Source: CAYFPX01 sp964519895 (GTDB taxonomy: Bacteria; Myxococcota_A; UBA796; CAJQPC01). From it: 64,000 bases of DNA. A model generated the notes under the pieces. It saw nothing but the letters and a program-made list of their open reading frames with translations, searched no databases and was not told the origin of the DNA. The DNA lies in the NCBI GenBank assembly GCA_964519895.1, contig CAZFLE010000006.1:1-64000 (forward strand), in the 5' to 3' direction. Positions within the stretch are counted from its first letter, which is position 1. Each line of letters begins with the position of its first letter. A program made the translations under genes and the position numbers. Positions 11,419 through 19,370 of this stretch are shown here, one piece after another.

Positions 11419-12722
11419 CAGCACGCCCTACCCAGGCGCCCTACGACGTCGACGTCGTGGTCATCGGCGGCGGACCGGCGGGCATGAGCGCGGCCACGCG
11501 GGTGCGCTGGATCAAGTCCTACCGGACCGTGCCCTGCTCGGTGGCCGTCTTCGAGGGCGGTCGCCTGGGCGGACTCGCCACCTGGCGGACCTGCTCGCTC
11601 ACCGGACCGGGCTGGCGCTACATCGGGGACGGCCTGGTGCGAACGCTCCAGACCGACTTCGACCGGTACCACGTGCCGGTGGTGCCCGAGCGCGTCGTCC
11701 GTGTGGAGCGGCGCTCCGGCGGCTTCACGGTCCAGGGCACCCACACGACCCTGCGCTGCCTGGCGGTGATCCTGGCCACCGGCATGCGCGGGCTGGCCAA
11801 CGAAGCGGACTTCATCGGGCGGGGCGTGTTCATCACCTACATGGGCTACGCCTACTTCCCCAAGCTCCTGGAGCGGGTGGCGGCGGCCGCCGACGGCGGG
11901 TTGGTGGTGGTCGGCAACCGCAAGAGCACGAACCTGGCGAAGCTGCTCGCCGACCACGTCGTGGCACCCACCTGGCTGCTCGAAGAGCCCCAGGGCGAGC
12001 TGCCCGACCTGCCCGGTACGGTCCTGCGCGGGCGGGTGACCCGAGTGGAGGGCCAGGGCAGCGCGACTGCGGGCTTCGACGCCGGCAACCCGGCAGACCC
12101 AGCGGCCCCCGACCACGAACCCGAGGCCGTGGCCGGGGTGACCGGTGTGACCTGGCAGGGCCCGGATGGCCGGGTCGCTAGGCACCCGTGCTCGGCCCTG
12201 CTCCTGGACTACAACGCCTTCGAGCTGCGCACCGTGCTGCCCTGGGACGGCCTGGGGCTTCGGCGCGAGCCCGGGGGTTTTGTCGCCATCGACCGCTGGT
12301 GCGCGACCTCGGAGCCCGGCGTCTTCGCCGCCGGCGACGTCACGGGCCGCTACGCCTCGACGGCCATGGCCCTGGGCGATGGCGTCAACGGGGGCTTCAG
12401 CGCCGTCGCGCACGTGCACCGCGCCAAATTCGGCCAAGGCCTCAACCTCTTCGCCTACCGGGCCACCGACCGGGTCCTGGGGCCTGACGAGCGGGACATC
12501 CCCCCACTGGACCCAGACCTGGTGCCGGTCCTGTTGGCCCCATCCGAGGTCTGGCGGCGACCCCTGGGGAACACACCGGACGCTGCCGCCATCGGGGCCG
12601 CCGTGGACGGCGTGCGCTCCCTGGACGAGCTGGCCCAGGCCACGGGCCGACCGCTCACCGAGGTGACCTCATGGACCGACCAGCTCCTGGAGCTCAAGCT
12701 GGGCACGGTGCACAGGCGCTGA
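11415..12722 (+). CDS. FAD-dependent oxidoreductase, thioredoxin-reductase-like fold, with extra C-terminal domain
   Basis: GTG 11415 is chosen because it overlaps the LeuD-like stop as GTGA. The 435-residue protein opens with the FAD-binding VVVIGGGPAGMSAA, then GGRLGGLAT, a second ATG-type motif LATGMRG and the FAD-closing EPGVFAAGDVTGRYAS. The redox-active CxxC of true thioredoxin reductases is absent (WRTCSL has only one Cys). The last 50 or so residues (SLDELAQATGRPLTEV, LLELKLG) look like a small winged-helix-type domain. The strict coupling to a LeuC/LeuD pair suggests that it oxidises or reduces the product of the hydro-lyase. The reaction is unknown. The gene ends in the 55-bp duplicated contig end. 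Confidence 0.82.
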   Translation: MTARPTQAPYDVDVVVIGGGPAGMSAATRVRWIKSYRTVPCSVAVFEGGRLGGLATWRTCSLTGPGWRYIGDGLVRTLQTDFDRYHVPVVPERVVRVERRSGGFTVQGTHTTLRCLAVILATGMRGLANEADFIGRGVFITYMGYAYFPKLLERVAAAADGGLVVVGNRKSTNLAKLLADHVVAPTWLLEEPQGELPDLPGTVLRGRVTRVEGQGSATAGFDAGNPADPAAPDHEPEAVAGVTGVTWQGPDGRVARHPCSALLLDYNAFELRTVLPWDGLGLRREPGGFVAIDRWCATSEPGVFAAGDVTGRYASTAMALGDGVNGGFSAVAHVHRAKFGQGLNLFAYRATDRVLGPDERDIPPLDPDLVPVLLAPSEVWRRPLGNTPDAAAIGAAVDGVRSLDELAQATGRPLTEVTSWTDQLLELKLGTVHRR

Positions 12723-12723
12723 T
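12669..12723. repeat. 55-bp contig-end duplicate, left of gap 2
   Basis: Identical to 12824-12878. It covers the 3' end of the flavoprotein gene including its stop. The copy to the right of the gap is therefore an apparent gene end without a gene. Confidence 0.9.
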
Positions 12724-12823
12724 NNNNNNNNNNNNNNNNNNNNNNNNNNNNNNNNNNNNNNNNNNNNNNNNNNNNNNNNNNNNNNNNNNNNNNNNNNNNN
12801 NNNNNNNNNNNNNNNNNNNNNNN
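12724..12823. other. Assembly gap (100 N), probably artificial
   Basis: Exactly 100 N between identical 55-mers. Collapsing it leaves no spacer between the flavoprotein stop (12722) and the stop of the minus-strand repeat-protein gene. Confidence 0.9.
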
Positions 12824-12878
12824 TCATGGACCGACCAGCTCCTGGAGCTCAAGCTGGGCACGGTGCACAGGCGCTGAT
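12824..12878. repeat. 55-bp contig-end duplicate, right of gap 2
   Basis: Identical to 12669-12723. Confidence 0.9.
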
Positions 12879-13301
12879 TCACTGTCCTGTGTGGATGGCG
12901 ATGCCGCCCAGGCCCAGGGAGATGACCTGGCCGTTGGCGCTCTGGACCCGGAGTCCGTCCAGTCCCACCACGACCTGGTGTCCGTCGGAGCTGACCACAA
13001 GCGCATCCTCGGCCAGGAACACGCTGTCGTCGTGGCCCATGACGGTCAGCCCCCCGTCACCCAGGCTGATGTCGTAGCCATCGCCTGAGCGGATCTCGAG
13101 ACCCTCACCGCCCAACACCAGCTGGTCCCCGTCGTTGGTCACGACCCGAAGACCCTGCCCGACCAGATCGACGACCTCGCCTTGGGCGTCGACGATGCGG
13201 AGCCCCTGTTGTGGTGCGGACACGTGATCCTGGGCCCGGACCTCGCCCAGGGTCCAGGTGATGCCGATCAGGACTGCGGTGAAGAGTGCGATGCGCTTCA
13301 T
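12879..13301 (-). CDS. Secreted protein built of 16-17-residue repeats
   Basis: This 140-residue protein starts at ATG 13301, with AAGGAG 8 nt upstream. After a signal peptide (MKRIALFTAVLIGITWTLGEVRAQ) almost the whole mature chain is six and a half repeats of 16-17 residues. Each begins GL.(I/V), passes through a small Asp/Gly/Asn turn and ends in (V/I).LG. The first two are GLRIVDAQGEVVDLVGQ and GLRVVTNDGDQLVLGGE. The regular hydrophobic alternation predicts a small beta-solenoid or stacked beta-hairpin fold, in the periplasm or outside the cell. I do not recognise the family. A 10-bp inverted repeat covers the ribosome-binding region (see the regulatory feature at 13301-13349). Confidence 0.8.
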   Translation of the reverse strand: MKRIALFTAVLIGITWTLGEVRAQDHVSAPQQGLRIVDAQGEVVDLVGQGLRVVTNDGDQLVLGGEGLEIRSGDGYDISLGDGGLTVMGHDDSVFLAEDALVVSSDGHQVVVGLDGLRVQSANGQVISLGLGGIAIHTGQ

Positions 13302-13349
13302 GTCTGGACTCCTTTGGGGGGGACGACGTGTCCCTCGCCAGTCCAGACA
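13301..13349 (-). promoter_or_regulatory. Inverted repeat able to hide the start of the repeat-protein gene
   Basis: TGTCTGGACT at 13301-13310 and AGTCCAGACA at 13340-13349 are exact complements separated by 29 bp. In the mRNA, the arm next to the gene contains the end of AAGGAG and the A of the AUG. If the stem forms, it would block ribosome access. As DNA, it could instead be a two-site operator. Confidence 0.5.
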
Positions 13350-13387
13350 CCTGCGGAGCGCCTGCCGTGACCGCTGTTACCCGGCGG

Positions 13388-13900
13388 TTACCAACGCTCG
13401 ATGACCGTGTCTTCGGACACGGTCTCCTCGCTGGCGGAGTCCTCGAGCTCGACCACCATCACGTCGTCGAGCAGCTCCAGGTCGCTGGTCGCCAGCTCGG
13501 GCAGCTCCTCGACCCCGACGGGCCGAAAGACCGCGCTGGGCTCCAGGTCCCCCAACATCTGACGCAAGCGCCGCAGCTGGAGCGGCTTGCGCAGGAAGAT
13601 CGCGTCGGGCCAGAGCTCGCGGGCGAGCTGGACCTCGGGGTCGATGATGCTCCGGGTGGACGAGGTGATCACCACCGGGATGGACAGACCGTCGACCCAC
13701 TGCAGGGCTTCGAGGAAGGCCGCCGACGCACCTTCGCCACAGTCCAGACTCACCACGGCGGCCACCCAGCTGCCAGACCCCAGCGCCGCGATGGCCAGCC
13801 CCGGGTCGGGCTGGGCCACGACACGCACGCGCTCACCCGCCAGGTACTCCTCCAGCTGGAGGTGCAGGTGGGTGTCGTCGTCGAGCAGGAGGAAATTCAC
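13388..13900 (-). CDS. Receiver-domain (response-regulator-like) protein
   Basis: GTG 13900 (GGGAG about 6 nt upstream) gives a 170-residue protein. It starts VNFLLLDDDTHLHLQLEEYL, the acidic pocket of a CheY-like receiver. VAAVVSLDCGEG follows with the likely phospho-accepting Asp, then VVITSSTRS (Ser/Thr switch) and IFLRKPLQLRRLRQML (conserved Lys-Pro). The final 40 residues are acidic (VVELEDSASEETVSED) and carry no DNA-binding or enzymatic domain. It is thus a single-domain receiver that probably works by protein contact. It is divergent from luxE across a 70-bp gap. Confidence 0.75.
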   Translation of the reverse strand: MNFLLLDDDTHLHLQLEEYLAGERVRVVAQPDPGLAIAALGSGSWVAAVVSLDCGEGASAAFLEALQWVDGLSIPVVITSSTRSIIDPEVQLARELWPDAIFLRKPLQLRRLRQMLGDLEPSAVFRPVGVEELPELATSDLELLDDVMVVELEDSASEETVSEDTVIERW

Positions 13901-13956
13901 CGACCGCTCCCGGGGGTCCAGGCCGTGCCACACCCTAACGGAGGGGGCCAGCAGGA

Positions 13957-13962
13957 TAGGCT
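13957..13962 (+). promoter_or_regulatory. Putative leaderless promoter -10 (TAGGCT) of luxE
   Basis: TAGGCT lies 8 nt before the ATG at 13971 within GGATAGGCTGAG. No Shine-Dalgarno lies between them. Confidence 0.45.
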
Positions 13963-13970
13963 GAGCCCCC

Positions 13971-15026
13971 ATGAAGGACCGCCTGCTCGACGCCATCCAA
14001 GGGGGCCCCGACAGCCTGCCCGATCCCGCAAGGCAGGCGCTCGCCAGTGCGCTGGTGGCCTGGCAGAGGGCCCGGATCCCGGCCTGGGATGCCCTGTGCC
14101 AGGCCCGGGGCTTCCAGGACACCGGCCGCTGGCAGGACGTGCCGGCGATCCCCACCGCAGCGTTCAAGCGCTTCGACCTGCACACCGGCGGGCAGGTGGT
14201 CAGCGAGTTCCGGACCAGCGGCACGTCTGGCGCCGAGCCGGGCGTGGCCCGCTTCACCCAGGACGGGCTGGACGTGATGGCGGCGAGCATCCGGGTCAAC
14301 GCCCGGACACACCTGCTGCCAGAGCCGGACCGCGCCACACGGATCCTGGTGCTGGCTCCCCCGCCCGATGCGGCGCCCCACATGATCATGGCCGCCGGCA
14401 TGGCCCAGCTGGTCGACGAGTGTGGCCTGCCGGGCAGCGGCTTCCTGATCGGGGCCCAGGGCCTGGACGTGCCCCGGCTGGTCCAGGCCTGCCAGACCAG
14501 CACCGCGCCCCTGACCCTCATCGGCGCCAGCTTCGGCTTCGTTCACCTGTTGGACGGACTCGCGGCCAAGGGCCTGCGCCTGCCCCTGCCCGAAGGCTCG
14601 CGCATCATGGACGCCGGCGGCTTCAAGGGCCGCTCCCGGGTCGTCACCCGCGAAGACCTGATCGCGGCACTGGGCGAGACCTTTGCAGTGCCTCCCGAGC
14701 GCTGTGTGAACCTGCTCGGCATGACCGAGCTGGCCAGTCAGTTCTACGACAACGTGCTCCGGGACGACCAGGCCGCGCCGCGGTTCAAGGCCAACGCGCC
14801 CTGGACAGCCACCGTGGTGGTCGACCCCGGCACGCTGGCACCCCTGCCCGACGGCGAGACCGGGCTGCTGCGACACCTGGACCTGGCGAACCTGGATCGG
14901 CCCTGCGTGCTGCAGACCGACGACCTGGGGCGCCGGGTTTCCGGCGGCTTCGAGGTCTTTGGGCGGGCCACTCCGGACGGCTCCCGGGGCTGCTCGATCA
15001 CCGTCGACGAGCTGCTCTCGCGGTGA
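13971..15026 (+). CDS. luxE: LuxE-like acyl-protein synthetase
   Basis: This 351-residue protein belongs to the ANL (AMP-forming) superfamily in its LuxE branch. LuxE activates a fatty acid as acyl-AMP and passes the acyl group to LuxC. Visible motifs are the family N-terminus with FKRFDLHTGG, the ATP-loop-like FRTSGTSGAEPG, MDAGGFKGRSR, CVNLLGMTELASQFYD and HLDLANLDRPCVLQTDDLG. It starts at ATG 13971 behind a TAGGCT box and its stop overlaps the luxC start (GTGA). There is no luxA, luxB or luxD nearby, so the product would be a fatty aldehyde for some other use and not for light. The name denotes the family only. Confidence 0.85.
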   Translation: MKDRLLDAIQGGPDSLPDPARQALASALVAWQRARIPAWDALCQARGFQDTGRWQDVPAIPTAAFKRFDLHTGGQVVSEFRTSGTSGAEPGVARFTQDGLDVMAASIRVNARTHLLPEPDRATRILVLAPPPDAAPHMIMAAGMAQLVDECGLPGSGFLIGAQGLDVPRLVQACQTSTAPLTLIGASFGFVHLLDGLAAKGLRLPLPEGSRIMDAGGFKGRSRVVTREDLIAALGETFAVPPERCVNLLGMTELASQFYDNVLRDDQAAPRFKANAPWTATVVVDPGTLAPLPDGETGLLRHLDLANLDRPCVLQTDDLGRRVSGGFEVFGRATPDGSRGCSITVDELLSR

Positions 15027-16996
15027 CTGTGCGGGCGGGCTGGTGGCTGCCCCCGGACCTGCGCGACGTGGTCCAGGGCGAGGTCCTTCAGGATCGAGGC
15101 GGGATCCAGGTCGCCATGCCCCAGCTCGACTCGGCGGGACTCGCCCATGTGGCTGCGACCCTGCGCGGTCGGCCACCCCGTCACCGGACCAGCTGGGAGC
15201 TCTGCCAGCTCCTGGGCACGCTCTCGGAGCAGTGGCTCGATCCCGGCTTCGGACCCCGACAGCACGCGCTCGCGTCCCTGCCCGCCATCACGGGTTTCTC
15301 CCCGGAGATGGTCGCCGAGTCCCTGAACCTGGAGATGCGGGCCAGCGGGACCGCGCACCTGTGGCGCACGCTCGAGGCCGAGCTGGGCGATCCGCGTGTG
15401 CTGGACGGATTCGTGCACTCCTCCCAGCGGGGCGCTCGCACCCACGCTCTGGGGCCCGAGCTGGTCGGGGCGGTGTTCAGCAGCAACATCCCCGCGCTGC
15501 CCCACCTGACGGTCATGCGGGCCTTGCTGGTCAAGGGGGCCTTCCTGGGCCGATCCGCCACCGGCGAGCCCACCTTCCTGCCCGCATACCTGGAGAGCCT
15601 GCACGCGCTGGCCCCGGACGTGGCAGCCGCGTGCGCAGTGCTCTGGTGGCCTCGCGTGGACAAGGCCCTGGAGCAGGCCCACCTGGGCGGCATCGACCTG
15701 TTGGTCGGCTGGGGCGGCCAGGAGGCCGAGGCCCACTACCGGGCCGCGATGCCCGCTGAACGCCCGGTGGTGTTCCACGGCCACCGCCTGGGCATCGCTG
15801 TGATCGGGCCGGGCGCAGACCTGGACCAGGTCGCGACCGGACTGGCGCGGGACACCACGGTCTTCGACCAACACGCCTGCTTGTCGCCCCACGTGGCCCT
15901 GGTCGTCGGTCACGACCTGAAGGCACTGGGCGACCGCATCAGCGTGGCCCTCGAGGCCGAGCGGGCCCGCCTGCCCGAGGGCCGCCCGGACCCCGGTGTG
16001 CTGGCCGCGGTGACCCAGCGGCGCGGCGTGGCCGAGCTGGAAGCCGCGATGGGGTCCGAGCAGCTGTGGACACCCCCCGACGGCTCGGCGGCCTGGACGG
16101 TGGCCACCCACTCCGGCCCCGGCCTGCCGGTCTCGCCCCTGGGCCGATTCCTGACGCTGGTGCCAGCGCGCGATCTGGCCGACCTCCTGGCCCGGCTGGA
16201 CAGCTGGTCCGGACTGTTCCAGAACGCAGCGGTCGCGTGGCCAGAAAACACCGGGGAAACCGTGGCTCTGGCTCTCGCGCAGCGTGGCGCGAGCCGCCTG
16301 TGCCCGCCCGGTATGATGGCATCGCCGTCCATGATGTGGCATCACGATGGCCACGCCTGCCTGGCCGCTATGGTTCGCTGGTGTGACGAGGAATCCAGCT
16401 TGCCCGAGGAACTCAAGAGGATGCACCAGGACGTCCTCCGATTCTGGTTCGGCACCGCAGACGCCGCGGCCCTGTGTGAGTTCCGCCCGGTCTGGTTCCG
16501 CCGGGACGACGCCTTCGACGCCCAGGCCCAGGCGCGCTTCAGCGGGCTCTACGCCCAGGCCTGCGCCGGAGACCTCGACCACTGGGCTTATGAGCCCGGC
16601 CCGAGCCTGGCCCTGGTCCTGCTGCTGGATCAGCTGAGCCGCAACCTGAACCGCGGCAGCCATCTGTCCTGGGCCCAGGACGCCCACGCCCTCCGCATCA
16701 CCGAGCAGGCCCTCGCGGCGGGCCACGACCAGCGCTTGGGCCCCATGCAGCGCACCTTTCTGTACATGCCACTGATGCACAGCGAGGACGTCGGCGACCA
16801 GGACCGCTGCGTCGCCCTGTTCGAGGGCATCGAGGCCGCCCACCCGGGCGTGGTCGCAGGCGGCCTCAAGGCCGCGCGGGACCACCGGGAAATCGTGCGC
16901 CGCTTCGGCCGCTTCCCGCACCGCAACGCCGTGCTGGGCCGGGAGAGCACAGACGAGGAGCTCGACTTCCTGGAGCAGCCCGGCAGCAGCTTCTGA
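15023..16996 (+). CDS. luxC: LuxC-like acyl-CoA/acyl-protein reductase fused to a DUF924 domain
   Basis: The 657-residue protein starts at GTG 15023, overlapping luxE. Residues 1 to about 455 match LuxC, an NADPH-dependent aldehyde-forming reductase. VFSSNIPALPHL, VVFHGHRLGIAVIG, the active-site region FDQHACLSPH and the ending PPGMMASPSMMWHHDGH are visible. Without a stop the chain runs on into a complete DUF924 (COG3803) domain of about 190 residues, 467-657, with VLRFWFG, LLLDQLSRNLNRG, MPLMHSEDVGDQDRC and FGRFPHRNAVLGREST. DUF924 alone is normally a separate protein of about 180 residues with unknown function. An internal ATG at 16421 could also yield free DUF924. The fusion suggests that DUF924 acts in the same fatty aldehyde process. 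Confidence 0.85.
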   Translation: MTVRAGWWLPPDLRDVVQGEVLQDRGGIQVAMPQLDSAGLAHVAATLRGRPPRHRTSWELCQLLGTLSEQWLDPGFGPRQHALASLPAITGFSPEMVAESLNLEMRASGTAHLWRTLEAELGDPRVLDGFVHSSQRGARTHALGPELVGAVFSSNIPALPHLTVMRALLVKGAFLGRSATGEPTFLPAYLESLHALAPDVAAACAVLWWPRVDKALEQAHLGGIDLLVGWGGQEAEAHYRAAMPAERPVVFHGHRLGIAVIGPGADLDQVATGLARDTTVFDQHACLSPHVALVVGHDLKALGDRISVALEAERARLPEGRPDPGVLAAVTQRRGVAELEAAMGSEQLWTPPDGSAAWTVATHSGPGLPVSPLGRFLTLVPARDLADLLARLDSWSGLFQNAAVAWPENTGETVALALAQRGASRLCPPGMMASPSMMWHHDGHACLAAMVRWCDEESSLPEELKRMHQDVLRFWFGTADAAALCEFRPVWFRRDDAFDAQAQARFSGLYAQACAGDLDHWAYEPGPSLALVLLLDQLSRNLNRGSHLSWAQDAHALRITEQALAAGHDQRLGPMQRTFLYMPLMHSEDVGDQDRCVALFEGIEAAHPGVVAGGLKAARDHREIVRRFGRFPHRNAVLGRESTDEELDFLEQPGSSF

Positions 16997-17032
16997 CGCT
17001 GGGCGTCCGGGCCCGGGTCGAGGCCCCTTGGT

Positions 17033-19045
17033 CTACTGAAGGCTCAGCAGGTAGGTCTCCAGCAGCGCCAGCTCGTCGTCTGCCAGGTCGCTGGTCCGGC
17101 CGTGGCGGTCGTCGACGTCTTGGAGGAAGCGCTCGCGCAGGGTCGCGGCCGAGCCGTCGTGCAGGTACGGCGGGGTGAAGAAGACCCCCACCAGCTCCGG
17201 GGTGTCGAGTCCGTCCAGGGGCTCCCCCAGCCGGCCCCCGCTGTCGGCGGTCAGGGTGCCGACGTCGTGGAGGACCGGATCGTCGGTCCCGAGCTCGGAG
17301 TCCGTCAGCCGGTCGCCACGGTGGCATGCGGCGCAACCGGCCAGGTCGAACAGTGCGCGACCGGGCTCAACACCGTCGGCATCGACGAAGGGAGAACGCG
17401 GGCGCTCCAGACTCTCGACATAGGCCGCCAGCGCGTCCAGCTCGGAAGACAGGCCCGCCTTGGCCAGCCCGAATGGGTCTTCGGTCGCGGTGGCGTCGGC
17501 ATCGGCGAGGAAGCCAGTGCCCCCCATCGACTCGCGCATGTCCCGCTCGAAGTCCTGGACCTCGTCGAAGTTGGCCGACCAGTGAAGGGGGGCGCGCCCG
17601 GCCATGCCGAACAGCGCCTTGGTGTTGCGCAGTCCTTCGCCCCGGTCGCTGAAGTCCCAGGTCCGCCCATCGTGCTCGCCGTCCAGGTGGCAGCTGGCAC
17701 AGCTCATGTAGCTGTCCAGGCTCATCCGCCGGTCGTGGGCGCCCGTGAAGACCCGCTGCCCCGCCAGCACCTGGGGGTCGAGCACCTCGTCCAGCCCGCC
17801 CAGGAGGTCGACCCGGGTGTGCACCGACATCGCGGTCGGTTCGCCGGTGATCACGACCAGCTCGCGGTCCAGGCGAGCGAGGGCCCACAGCGCATCGTCG
17901 GTCACCGCCAGTCCGTCGACGCCGTCGCCCACCTGTTGCAGGCCACCGGCCCGGAGCATGGTGTAGGGGTCGAGCACGTCGACGATTCGGGCGCCCAGGT
18001 GGGCCACGTAGAGCCACTCTCCCCTGGGGGAGAACACCGCGGCGCTGGCCAGATCGCGGTTGTCGAAGCGGGGCTCGACCCGGGGCTCGTCGGTGGCGAG
18101 GGGCGCGGCCCACAGATCGGCCCGGGTGGTGGTCTCGTGGGTGAGAGGGCGTCCGTCGCGGACCAGGCCGCGGGCGATGTTGGCCTTGAGCCCCGGGAAC
18201 ACGGCGACCCGGCCATCGGGCCTGACCGCGATACGCTGGAGATAGGTCGGCAGGCCCCTTGCGTCGGTGTCGCTGTCCGGCCCGGGATCCAGGTCGAAGA
18301 CGCCCTCGACCCCGTCCCGGTACCAGCGGCCGCCGTCGTCTGGGGACCGGTGACGGGACCACAGGAGCGAGCCGTCCACCCAGGCCAGGCCACGCAGGTC
18401 TCGGACCGTCTCGTCGAGCACGCCGTCGCGCCACAGGCCCAGCCAGGTGGTGGCGGCCAGGCCGGTGTCGGTGTGCACCACCCCAAAGGGCCGAGCCCCC
18501 CAGGGCAGATCCACCCGCTCCAAGTGCTGCCCGGTCTGGACGTCGAAGCGGTCCAGGGCGTCGTCCTGGCAGGCCACCGCGAGCTCACCGGCATGCAGCG
18601 AGAGGCTGCGAGGGTGCCCGCAGGTCTCCCAGTGGCCACTGAGGGTGCGGGAGGCGACGTCGACCACCGCCACCCGGTCGAAGTCCGGCAGCACGGCATA
18701 GACCCGCTCCCCGTCGGTGACGACGCTGCTGCTGCTTCGCGGTGGCTCGTCCAGAAGGGGCCAGGTCACCGTGACGCTGATCTGGGCCGTGCGCACGGTC
18801 CCATTGGCGGCGGTGCCCGTCAGCGCCGCCGTGTAGTGGCCCGGTGCTGCGTAGCTGTGCTCCACCACGTCGCCGGAGAGCACCGCGCCGTCGCCCGGGT
18901 ACCAGGTGAACGCATCCCCGTCGCTTCCTGTGCCCAGCGTGACCGGCTCGGCCACCAGGGCCCACAGGTCGTCGCCCACCCCGAGCGTCAGGGTGTCGTC
19001 GAGGGGCTCGGTGCCTGTGCAGGCGGCGAGGAGCAAGAGGGTCAC
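17033..19045 (-). CDS. Lipoprotein with PKD-like domain, beta-propeller and two c-haem sites
   Basis: This 670-residue protein starts at GTG 19045, sharing GTGA with the relE-like stop. The signal VTLLLLAAC gives a lipidated Cys. A PKD-like domain follows (DAFTWYPGDG, EHSYAAPGHYTAAL). A YVTN-type propeller comes next (VYAVLPDFDRVAVVDV, GEWLYVAHLGARIVDVLD). The C-terminal third is cytochrome-c-peroxidase/MauG-like, with haem sites CASCH and CAACH, the segment LRNTKALFGMAGRAPLHWSA, and FFTPPYLHDGSAATLRE. It probably sits in the periplasm and oxidises a substrate or passes electrons. The real partner is not visible nearby. Confidence 0.85.
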   Translation of the reverse strand: MTLLLLAACTGTEPLDDTLTLGVGDDLWALVAEPVTLGTGSDGDAFTWYPGDGAVLSGDVVEHSYAAPGHYTAALTGTAANGTVRTAQISVTVTWPLLDEPPRSSSSVVTDGERVYAVLPDFDRVAVVDVASRTLSGHWETCGHPRSLSLHAGELAVACQDDALDRFDVQTGQHLERVDLPWGARPFGVVHTDTGLAATTWLGLWRDGVLDETVRDLRGLAWVDGSLLWSRHRSPDDGGRWYRDGVEGVFDLDPGPDSDTDARGLPTYLQRIAVRPDGRVAVFPGLKANIARGLVRDGRPLTHETTTRADLWAAPLATDEPRVEPRFDNRDLASAAVFSPRGEWLYVAHLGARIVDVLDPYTMLRAGGLQQVGDGVDGLAVTDDALWALARLDRELVVITGEPTAMSVHTRVDLLGGLDEVLDPQVLAGQRVFTGAHDRRMSLDSYMSCASCHLDGEHDGRTWDFSDRGEGLRNTKALFGMAGRAPLHWSANFDEVQDFERDMRESMGGTGFLADADATATEDPFGLAKAGLSSELDALAAYVESLERPRSPFVDADGVEPGRALFDLAGCAACHRGDRLTDSELGTDDPVLHDVGTLTADSGGRLGEPLDGLDTPELVGVFFTPPYLHDGSAATLRERFLQDVDDRHGRTSDLADDELALLETYLLSLQ

Positions 19046-19299
19046 GGGTGGTAGGCTTCCTTGCGGTGTGCGACTCGGATCACGGTGACGATCAGCTGGG
19101 TGTCCTGTACCCGGTAGAGCACGCGCCAGGCACCCACACGGATCCGCCAGTCGTCGGTCGACCCGGCGAGCTTGCGACAGCCTGCCGGACGAGGGTCCCG
19201 AGCCAACCGCTCGATCGCGACGAGGAGGCGGCGCCGGTGGGGGTCTGGGATGCGGTGCAGGGCCTTTGCCGCCCCGCGGGTCAACTGGACCTGGTACAT
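19042..19299 (-). CDS. RelE/ParE-family toxin
   Basis: ATG 19299 gives 85 residues, the usual size of RelE-type mRNA interferases. The sequence MYQVQLTRGAAKALHRIP, RLARDPRPAGCRKL, WRIRVGAWRVLYRV and VIRVAHRKEAY follows the family pattern. That pattern includes the basic residues and final Tyr region used for mRNA cleavage on the ribosome. It is transcribed divergently from the Phd-type antitoxin at 19371. The stop overlaps the GTG of the haem lipoprotein, so the two may share a transcript. A start further upstream at 19353 would give a less typical N-terminus. Confidence 0.85.
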   Translation of the reverse strand: MYQVQLTRGAAKALHRIPDPHRRRLLVAIERLARDPRPAGCRKLAGSTDDWRIRVGAWRVLYRVQDTQLIVTVIRVAHRKEAYHP

Positions 19300-19317
19300 G
19301 GGCAGCCCGTAGCCCAA

Positions 19318-19332
19318 GACGTACAAAACGTC
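19318..19332. promoter_or_regulatory. Small inverted repeat between divergent toxin and antitoxin
   Basis: GACGT and ACGTC flank ACAAA in the 71-bp region between the two starts. This spot would suit binding by the antitoxin. The arms are short, so the call is weak. Confidence 0.3.
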
Positions 19333-19335
19333 CAC

Positions 19336-19366
19336 TTGTACCAAACCTGACACTATGCTATATCGG
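19336..19366 (+). promoter_or_regulatory. Promoter-like sequence before the antitoxin
   Basis: TTGTAC and a TATATC hexamer lie about 17 bp apart in a locally AT-rich stretch that ends just before ATG 19371. This is the most sigma70-like spacing in the region. Confidence 0.4.
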
Positions 19367-19370
19367 GTCT

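Noticed and set aside
13971..16996. Bioluminescence operon
   Set aside because: Only the luxE and luxC families are present. No luxA/luxB luciferase or luxD was found in the window, and the neighbours do not support light production.
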